Assembly (NCBI GenBank): GCA_944323095.1 | Contig: CALURE010000110.1 | Coordinates: 1-5,528 of the forward strand | DNA: 5,528 nucleotides | Direction of reading: 5' to 3' | Source of the DNA: Candidatus Gastranaerophilales bacterium | GTDB taxonomy: Bacteria > Cyanobacteriota > Vampirovibrionia > Gastranaerophilales > Gastranaerophilaceae | In this document: positions 1 through 3,575 of the stretch, piece after piece | Layout of the letters: each line of letters begins with the position of its first letter | Position numbering within the stretch: the first letter of the stretch is position 1 | Notes under the pieces: model-generated | What the model was told of the DNA's origin: nothing | What the model saw: the letters and a program-made list of their open reading frames with translations, nothing else | Databases searched by the model: none | Made by a program: the position numbers and the translations under genes

Positions 1-144
1 CTTATATTGCAGTTTACACTAATTACGGGTAAAAGTGTCATGCTGAACTTGTTTCAGCATCTAGCAATGATAAGATTCCGAAACAAGTTTGGAATGACAT
101 TATGCCTATTTTCTCAGGATATCTGGAGTAAACTGCGATATAAG
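1..144. repeat. Outer inverted repeat enclosing a palindromic element (MITE-like, left edge possibly cut)
   Basis: Bases 1-17 (CTTATATTGCAGTTTAC) are the reverse complement of 128-144 (GTAAACTGCGATATAAG) with a single mismatch. The two arms enclose about 110 bases without coding potential, which contain the double-hairpin palindrome described separately. The left arm begins at the first base of the window, so the true left end and any target-site duplication cannot be seen. There is no transposase here. The arrangement fits a small non-autonomous mobile element or a composite intergenic repeat, but the outer arms could also be an RNA stem. No T-run follows the right arm (TCCCTTG follows), so it is not an ordinary intrinsic terminator. 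Confidence 0.6.
36..99. repeat. Double-hairpin palindromic repeat
   Basis: Two 27-base arms (36-62 and 73-99) are inverted copies of each other at 22 of 27 positions, separated by AGCAATGATA. Each arm is itself a hairpin. The first is ATGCTGAA (40-47), loop CTTGT, TTCAGCAT (53-60), with 8 perfect pairs. The second is ATTCCGAA (75-82), loop ACAAG, TTTGGAAT (88-95), with 8 pairs including one G-T wobble. The two loops are exactly complementary. From memory, palindromes beginning TGTCATGCTGAACTTG or TGTCATTCCGAACTTG occur as dispersed intergenic repeats in many bacteria, which would make this a REP-like or MITE-like unit. I could not check copy number. Confidence 0.8.
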
Positions 145-160
145 TCCCTTGTAATAAATA

Positions 161-189
161 TTTTTACTAATTTGTTTTCATGTTAATAT
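161..189 (+). promoter_or_regulatory. Candidate extended -10 promoter for the Nudix-HAD operon
   Basis: TGTTAATAT at 181-189 is an extended -10 (TG, one base, TAATAT). Possible -35 boxes are TTTTTA (161-166, 17-base spacer) or TTTACT (163-168, 15-base spacer), both weak. The same TGTTAATAT string occurs upstream of ispF with TTTACT 17 bases away, which supports it as a promoter type used in this genome. A start about 7 bases downstream would fall at or within a base or two of the ATG at 196, giving a leaderless message. Confidence 0.4.
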
Positions 190-195
190 TAAGAT

Positions 196-723
196 ATGGA
201 ATTTACGGAAAAGACTATTGATTCGCAATTGATTTATGACGGCAGGGTGGTAAAGCTTTATAAAGACAAAATAGAACTGTCGACCGGTAGTGAATCTTTC
301 AGGGAAGTTGTTAAACATTCGGGCGGTGTAGTGATTTTGGCCTGTAAAGAAGATAAAATTCTGCTGGTTAAACAATTCAGGTATCCTATGAAAAAAGTTT
401 TATTTGAACTTCCGGCAGGCAAACTTGAACCAGGAGAAGATCCTTTCGAAGCTGCTAAACGAGAATTGGAAGAAGAAACAGGCTACTGCGCTGAAAAATG
501 GACAAAACTTGGTTATGTCTACACATCCCCCGGATATAGTGATGAAAAGCTTTATCTTTTCAAAGCAGAGGATTTAAAATTTACTCATTGCCACCCAGAT
601 GAAGGCGAAATCATTCAGGCTTTTGAATACAAATATGATGATGTATTAAAAATGATTGATAACGGGGAAATTAATGACGCAAAAACACTTTGCGCACTTT
701 TAAGAGCACAGATTAAGAGGTAA
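196..723 (+). CDS. Nudix hydrolase, ADP-ribose pyrophosphatase-like
   Basis: This is a 175-residue cytosolic Nudix hydrolase, probably splitting ADP-ribose or a related nucleoside diphosphate sugar into AMP and a sugar phosphate. The Nudix box GX5EX7REUXEEXGU is complete: G75, E81, R89-E90, E93-E94 and G96-Y97. It is preceded by ELPAG (71-75) and followed by TSPGYSDE (110-117), both typical of the ADPRase/NudF branch. Length is close to the family norm. The N-terminal stretch 'EKTIDSQLIYDGRVVKLY' is the usual ADPRase opening, so the start at 196 is well placed even though no Shine-Dalgarno precedes it (TAATATTAAGAT). It is first in an operon with the HAD phosphatase 4 bases downstream. The exact substrate cannot be read from the sequence; GDP-mannose or another sugar nucleotide is possible. 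Confidence 0.93.
   Translation: MEFTEKTIDSQLIYDGRVVKLYKDKIELSTGSESFREVVKHSGGVVILACKEDKILLVKQFRYPMKKVLFELPAGKLEPGEDPFEAAKRELEEETGYCAEKWTKLGYVYTSPGYSDEKLYLFKAEDLKFTHCHPDEGEIIQAFEYKYDDVLKMIDNGEINDAKTLCALLRAQIKR
715..720 (+). promoter_or_regulatory. Shine-Dalgarno for the HAD phosphatase gene
   Basis: AAGAGG lies 7 bases before the ATG at 728 and inside the last codons of the Nudix gene, directly before its TAA stop. The placement favours translational coupling between the two genes and fixes the start of the second. Confidence 0.75.
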
Positions 724-727
724 AAAT

Positions 728-1549
728 ATGTCTGATGAGAACAAAAAAATAAAAATGGTGGCAACAGACATTGACGGAACAATTTTGAACTGGGACTTTG
801 GAGGTTTTACACCCGAAGTTAAAGACTGTATAAAAAAACTCTCTGCAAGCGGGGTTAAAGTTGTGCTTGTCACAGGCAGAATGCATAAGGCCGCGACATT
901 TCTTGCAGATGAACTGGGACTCAAAACTCCGATAGTTTCTTATCAGGGCGGAATGATTAAGGATAACTCTAAAGACGGAAAAGTTTATTACCGAAAAGAT
1001 TTGTCTCCAGATTATGCAAAAAAAATAATTAAATGGGCAAAAGATAACAATATTCACATTAATCTATATATGGATGATATTTTGTATGTGGAAAAAGACG
1101 ATGAAACAATCAGAAAATACACTGATGCAAGATATATAGATTACACTGTCTGCCCGTTTGACAGTCTGGAGATTAAAAACGTAAACAAAATTCTTGCTAT
1201 TAAGTACGGTGATGCAGATACTGTTACAAGCTGGGTTAACTATCTGGAAAAAGAATATCCTGAACTTTATATAGTTAAATCTACCCCCTATTTTTGTGAA
1301 ATTTCAAACAAAGATGCCAGAAAGTCCTGTGCCGTCGAATACTTATGTAAAAAATGGGGCATAAAAAAAGATGAAGTTTTGACAATAGGCGACCAGAACA
1401 ACGATATTGAACTTTTAAAATCCGGCGGAATAAAGGTTGCTATGGGAAACGGCACACCCGAATTAAAGGAATGTGCCGATTTCATAACCGATACCGTTGT
1501 TAATAACGGTTTTGTAAAAGCTATTGATAAATTTTGTAAAATTAAATGA
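728..1549 (+). CDS. Cof-type HAD-superfamily hydrolase (type IIB cap)
   Basis: This 273-residue cytosolic phosphatase belongs to the Cof/YidA-like branch of the HAD superfamily, which removes phosphate from sugar phosphates and other small metabolites. All four catalytic motifs are visible. Motif I is TDIDGT (13-18) with nucleophile D14 and acid/base D16. Motif II is T49 in VLVTGR. Motif III is probably K199 in ARKSCAVEYL, where many relatives have SKG. Motif IV is GDQNND (221-226). AMGNGTPELK (238-247) and 'NNGF' (259-262) are characteristic Cof-family endings. The cap domain lies between about residues 80 and 190. A phosphatase next to a Nudix pyrophosphatase fits salvage or house-cleaning of nucleotide sugars, but the substrate is unknown. 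The gene ends 3 bases from the end of the converging minus-strand gene. Confidence 0.93.
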   Translation: MSDENKKIKMVATDIDGTILNWDFGGFTPEVKDCIKKLSASGVKVVLVTGRMHKAATFLADELGLKTPIVSYQGGMIKDNSKDGKVYYRKDLSPDYAKKIIKWAKDNNIHINLYMDDILYVEKDDETIRKYTDARYIDYTVCPFDSLEIKNVNKILAIKYGDADTVTSWVNYLEKEYPELYIVKSTPYFCEISNKDARKSCAVEYLCKKWGIKKDEVLTIGDQNNDIELLKSGGIKVAMGNGTPELKECADFITDTVVNNGFVKAIDKFCKIK

Positions 1550-1552
1550 ATA

Positions 1553-2248
1553 CTAAATTTCCGGAATTGTAAATTTGGTGCCGCATTTCAGACAGTATAT
1601 CTGTGTACCGGGTTCGGTGCCGTCAACATCTTTCAGTCCTTTTATGCTGTTGTTTCCGCTTTCGTCCGTGTTAACTTTGTATTTAGTTTTACATTCAGGA
1701 CAAAGTACAAATTTAAATCCGCCATTTTCAATAAGTTCACCTGTTGGAGACTGAATAGCCTGTTCATGTTTTTTATCTGCAATATGCTGTGAGGAAATTC
1801 CTTTACTTATCATATATGCATCGACAAATTCGGCAAGGATATTTCCCATACCGCCCATTGGAACATAGTTTTTTATAGGTTCAATTACAACAGCGTTGCC
1901 GTATGCAACAACTTCGGCATTTCCGCTGTACTGGTATGCAGAAATTTCAAATCTAAAATTAATAACAGCATTTGCTCCAATTCTTTTTGCAGAAGCAAGC
2001 AGTCTGTCTAATGCTTTCTGGCGGGATTCGTCAGAAAGTTCCGTGTATGATGTAAGCTCTCCGCCTACAAACTGTTTGATTCCCATAAATAAATCCTGTA
2101 TAGCATCTTTTGAACGCATGGAAATACCCCATACCATGCCTTTGTAATCCATTACCTGATAACCTTCAAACGATTCTTTTTCTGTTACCAGAATTCTGCT
2201 TCCTACTTCCGGACGGGTTCCTGCAAGTAAATCACTGCGATTAATCAT
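1553..2248 (-). CDS. YbjQ/UPF0145 domain protein with C-terminal zinc ribbon
   Basis: This 231-residue protein has no signal peptide or membrane helix. Residues about 16-125 match the YbjQ (UPF0145) fold: GYQVMDYKGMVWG, then MGIKQFVGGEL, a helical RQKALDRLLASAKRIGANAV segment, and the closing strand AYGNAVVIE. E. coli YbjQ stops there at about 107 residues. This protein continues about 100 residues further with a linker and a C-terminal zinc ribbon whose ligands are probably C183, C186, C219 and C222 (CPEC and CLKC). YbjQ proteins have been called putative heavy-metal-binding proteins, but their role is not established. It is second in an operon with a small membrane zinc-ribbon protein, and its Shine-Dalgarno overlaps that gene's stop. 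The shared metal-binding motif suggests the two act together. This is inference only. Confidence 0.85.
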   Translation of the reverse strand: MINRSDLLAGTRPEVGSRILVTEKESFEGYQVMDYKGMVWGISMRSKDAIQDLFMGIKQFVGGELTSYTELSDESRQKALDRLLASAKRIGANAVINFRFEISAYQYSGNAEVVAYGNAVVIEPIKNYVPMGGMGNILAEFVDAYMISKGISSQHIADKKHEQAIQSPTGELIENGGFKFVLCPECKTKYKVNTDESGNNSIKGLKDVDGTEPGTQIYCLKCGTKFTIPEI

Positions 2249-2256
2249 AAATTTTT

Positions 2257-2260
2257 CTCC
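2257..2260 (-). promoter_or_regulatory. Shine-Dalgarno overlapping the upstream stop codon
   Basis: Read on the minus strand, TAGGAG contains the TAG stop of the small membrane protein (2262-2260) and the GGAG Shine-Dalgarno (2260-2257) for the YbjQ-domain gene, 8 bases before its ATG at 2248. One G serves both, so translation of the two genes is probably coupled. Confidence 0.75.
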
Positions 2261-2505
2261 TATACGACTTTATCGTTAACATTTGTATCGTAAGTTTGTT
2301 CAAGTTTTGCCCCGCAGACTTTACAGAATTGTGAATCCATATGCTCGGAACAAAAACTTTCGCCGCATTGCGGACATTTGTAATATTTTCTGGATTTAAC
2401 AGCTATACGATAAGCAAATATACCTGTTATTGTAAGAACTATAATAAATATAAGAGTGAAAACCCAATGTTTTAATAATGTTTCTAAATTTGCAACAAGT
2501 ATCAT
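2260..2505 (-). CDS. Small membrane protein with cytosolic zinc ribbon
   Basis: This is an 81-residue protein I cannot name. It has one strong membrane segment (about residues 14-35, VFTLIFIIVLTITGIFAY) followed by the basic stretch KSRKYYK, which by the positive-inside rule puts the C-terminus in the cytosol. There lies a treble-clef or zinc-ribbon-like motif with CPQC (C44, C47), C52, H55 and CKVC (C61, C64). A Shine-Dalgarno AAAGG (minus strand, about 2515-2519) stands 9 bases before the ATG. It is first in a two-gene operon with the YbjQ-domain protein, 11 bases away, and divergent from ispF. A plausible role is a membrane anchor or partner for its neighbour. No enzymatic motif is seen. 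Confidence 0.75.
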   Translation of the reverse strand: MILVANLETLLKHWVFTLIFIIVLTITGIFAYRIAVKSRKYYKCPQCGESFCSEHMDSQFCKVCGAKLEQTYDTNVNDKVV

Positions 2506-2532
2506 AATATTTAACCTTTCTTTGTTTAGACT

Positions 2533-2538
2533 ACTATA
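2533..2538 (-). promoter_or_regulatory. Possible -10 box for the zinc-ribbon operon
   Basis: The minus strand reads TATAGT here, about 28 bases before the ATG at 2505. No good -35 is found at 16-18 bases upstream (TATGAT or ATATGA are the nearest), so this is a weak call supported mainly by position in a divergent gap. Confidence 0.3.
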
Positions 2539-2540
2539 AA

Positions 2541-2569
2541 TTTACTTTTTACAAATCATATGTTAATAT
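2541..2569 (+). promoter_or_regulatory. Promoter of ispF
   Basis: TTTACT (2541-2546) and TAATAT (2564-2569) are 17 bases apart, and the -10 is extended by TG at 2561-2562. Transcription would start near 2576, leaving a leader of about 15 bases that contains the Shine-Dalgarno AGAGG (2581-2585) 5 bases before the ATG. Confidence 0.55.
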
Positions 2570-2590
2570 GAATTTGGAAAAGAGGTTCAA

Positions 2591-3067
2591 ATGTACAGAA
2601 TAGGCTCAGGTTATGATATCCACAAACTCACAGAAGGCAGAGATTTAATAATCGGCGGGGTAAAAATTACGCATGAAAAAGGGCTTCTGGGGCATTCAGA
2701 TGCTGATGTTCTAATCCATGCGATAATAGATGCAATGCTCGGGGCACTTGCCCTTGCAGATATCGGTACACTTTTCCCCGACACTGACGAACTTTATAAA
2801 GATGCAGACAGTACAAAACTTTTAACTGACGTTTATAACCTTATAAAAGAAAGAAAATATATAATAGAAAATCTGGATAGTAATATTATAGCCCAGCAGC
2901 CGAAAATGATGCCGTATATCCCGAAAATGAAAGAAGTTTTATGCCGTATTCTCTCTGTTGAACCCGAAAGAATTTCCATAAAAGCAAAAACCAATGAAAA
3001 AATGGATGCAGTAGGGCAGGAACTTGCGATTGAAGCGCATGCGGTTGTTCTTTTGAAGAAGGTTTAG
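2591..3067 (+). CDS. ispF: 2-C-methyl-D-erythritol 2,4-cyclodiphosphate synthase
   Basis: IspF cyclises CDP-methylerythritol 2-phosphate to MEcPP with release of CMP, in the MEP route to isoprenoids. The protein is cytosolic and known relatives are homotrimers. At 158 residues it is full length. The metal ligands D9 and H11 lie in GYDIHKL and H43 in HSDADVLIHA (35-44). LADIGTLFPDTD (55-66) and AQQPKMMPYIPKM (101-113) are conserved family segments, and KAKTNEK (131-137) precedes the C-terminal strand. The usual GR-x-EG motif near the end appears instead as GQELA (142-146), so a normally conserved arginine is glutamine. The gene has its own promoter and a good Shine-Dalgarno and appears monocistronic. 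No other MEP gene is in the window. Confidence 0.95.
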   Translation: MYRIGSGYDIHKLTEGRDLIIGGVKITHEKGLLGHSDADVLIHAIIDAMLGALALADIGTLFPDTDELYKDADSTKLLTDVYNLIKERKYIIENLDSNIIAQQPKMMPYIPKMKEVLCRILSVEPERISIKAKTNEKMDAVGQELAIEAHAVVLLKKV

Positions 3068-3096
3068 CAGGATATAAGAGAGAAACTTTGTATTAT

Positions 3097-3261
3097 TTAA
3101 ATTTTTTCGTTTAAGTTTTTTATAATTACAAGATTAATATACTCTAATCTGCTTCTGATGTCTGTTACGCATTCATAATTTGTTTCATAAAGGTTGTCGA
3201 CAGCCTGTCTGATTACATCGAGGCTTCCCAAAATTTCTTTTTTAAGTTCTTTATCGTCCAT
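3097..3261 (-). CDS. Small helical protein, divergent from the HTH regulator
   Basis: This 54-residue open frame starts with MDDKELKKEILGSLDVIRQA and ends NLNEKI. I recognise no family. It appears wholly helical: hydrophobic residues I10, L14, I17, V21 and L24, then I35, L39, I42 and I46, fall in 4-3 spacing, broken around N28-C31, so two amphipathic helices forming a coiled-coil hairpin or oligomer are likely. It is slightly acidic (11 D/E against 8 K/R), with no signal peptide or membrane segment. Evidence that it is real: a near-consensus promoter (TTGACA, 17 bases, TATTAT) about 40 bases upstream on the same strand, a purine-rich AAAAGA 7 bases before the ATG, and the amphipathic pattern. 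It fills what would otherwise be an empty gap and runs tail to tail with ispF. It may be a partner or target of the adjacent regulator. Confidence 0.65.
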   Translation of the reverse strand: MDDKELKKEILGSLDVIRQAVDNLYETNYECVTDIRSRLEYINLVIIKNLNEKI

Positions 3262-3276
3262 AATTGTTCTTTTAAC

Positions 3277-3306
3277 TTTACAAATAAATCAAGTTTATTG
3301 TATAAT
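3277..3306 (+). promoter_or_regulatory. Promoter of the XRE regulator
   Basis: TTTACA (3277-3282) and a perfect TATAAT (3301-3306) are 18 bases apart. Transcription would start near 3313, about 36 bases before the ATG at 3349. The -10 box shares five of its six bases with the -10 of the opposing promoter. Confidence 0.75.
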
Positions 3307-3331
3307 ACTACAATTTTGTTTGTCTGTCAAA
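3283..3331. other. Candidate operator dyads in the divergent promoter region
   Basis: Three short dyads lie across the two promoters: AATAAA-5-TTTATT (3283-3299), TTGTA-6-TACAA (3298-3313, over both -10 boxes) and TTTG-5-CAAA (3319-3331, over the minus-strand -35). XRE regulators commonly bind such dyads and repress their own promoter, so the central one is the best operator candidate. The three do not share a consensus, and short dyads arise by chance in AT-rich DNA. Confidence 0.35.
3302..3330 (-). promoter_or_regulatory. Promoter of the 54-residue helical protein
   Basis: On the minus strand a perfect TTGACA (3330-3325) and TATTAT (3307-3302) are separated by 17 bases, making this the closest to sigma-70 consensus of any promoter in the window. 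Transcription would start near 3295, giving a leader of about 33 bases before the ATG at 3261. Confidence 0.75.
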
Positions 3332-3348
3332 TTATTTAATCTATTTGT

Positions 3349-3570
3349 ATGAATTTTGAACAGTTTAGAAAACGTATTGGCTTAAAAATTAAATACTATA
3401 GGAATTTGACAGATTACACACAAGCTTATCTTGGCGAACTTGTAAAATGTGATGAGAGTTATATAAGCCAAATAGAGAACGGACATAAAAATATCAGTTT
3501 AAAAATGGTTCACAAGATATCAGAAGCTTTGAATGTAAGCGCGGCAAAATTTTTTGATGTAGAAGATTAA
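3349..3570 (+). CDS. XRE-family helix-turn-helix transcriptional regulator
   Basis: This 73-residue protein is a single lambda-Cro/C1-type HTH domain with almost nothing added. Helix 1 covers about residues 4-19, the HTH core runs from TQAYLGELV (24-32) to the recognition helix DESYISQIENG (35-45), and LKMVHKISEALNVSAAKFFD (51-70) is the standard closing segment. There is no ligand-binding or catalytic domain, so any signal must act through another protein or through its concentration. The ATG at 3349 has no Shine-Dalgarno (ATTTAATCTATTTGT), and an in-frame TAA at 3337-3339 excludes an earlier ATG. It is divergent from the 54-residue helical gene with overlapping promoters, an arrangement typical of an autoregulator controlling its neighbour. 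It ends 5 bases from the converging helicase gene. Confidence 0.9.
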   Translation: MNFEQFRKRIGLKIKYYRNLTDYTQAYLGELVKCDESYISQIENGHKNISLKMVHKISEALNVSAAKFFDVED

Positions 3571-3575
3571 TAATA

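Noticed and set aside
713..1057. Open frames on the minus strand inside the Nudix and HAD genes (also 178-375 and 1288-1485)
   Set aside because: They overlap strongly supported genes, have no family features and no ribosome site, and reflect codon bias of the true frame.
1552..1579. Stem-loop ACTAAATTT / AAATTTGGT at the ends of the HAD and YbjQ-domain genes as a terminator
   Set aside because: The stem is almost all A-T, the loop is 10 bases, and no T-run follows on either strand.
3083..3118. AAACTT ... AAGTTT inverted repeat with T-runs between ispF and the small gene
   Set aside because: The arms are short, the loop is long, and half of it lies inside the coding sequence of the 54-residue protein.
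3097..3570. Classical toxin-antitoxin system
   Set aside because: The small protein has no RelE, HipA, HigB or other toxin feature, and such pairs are usually co-transcribed rather than divergent. Kept only as an open possibility in the findings.
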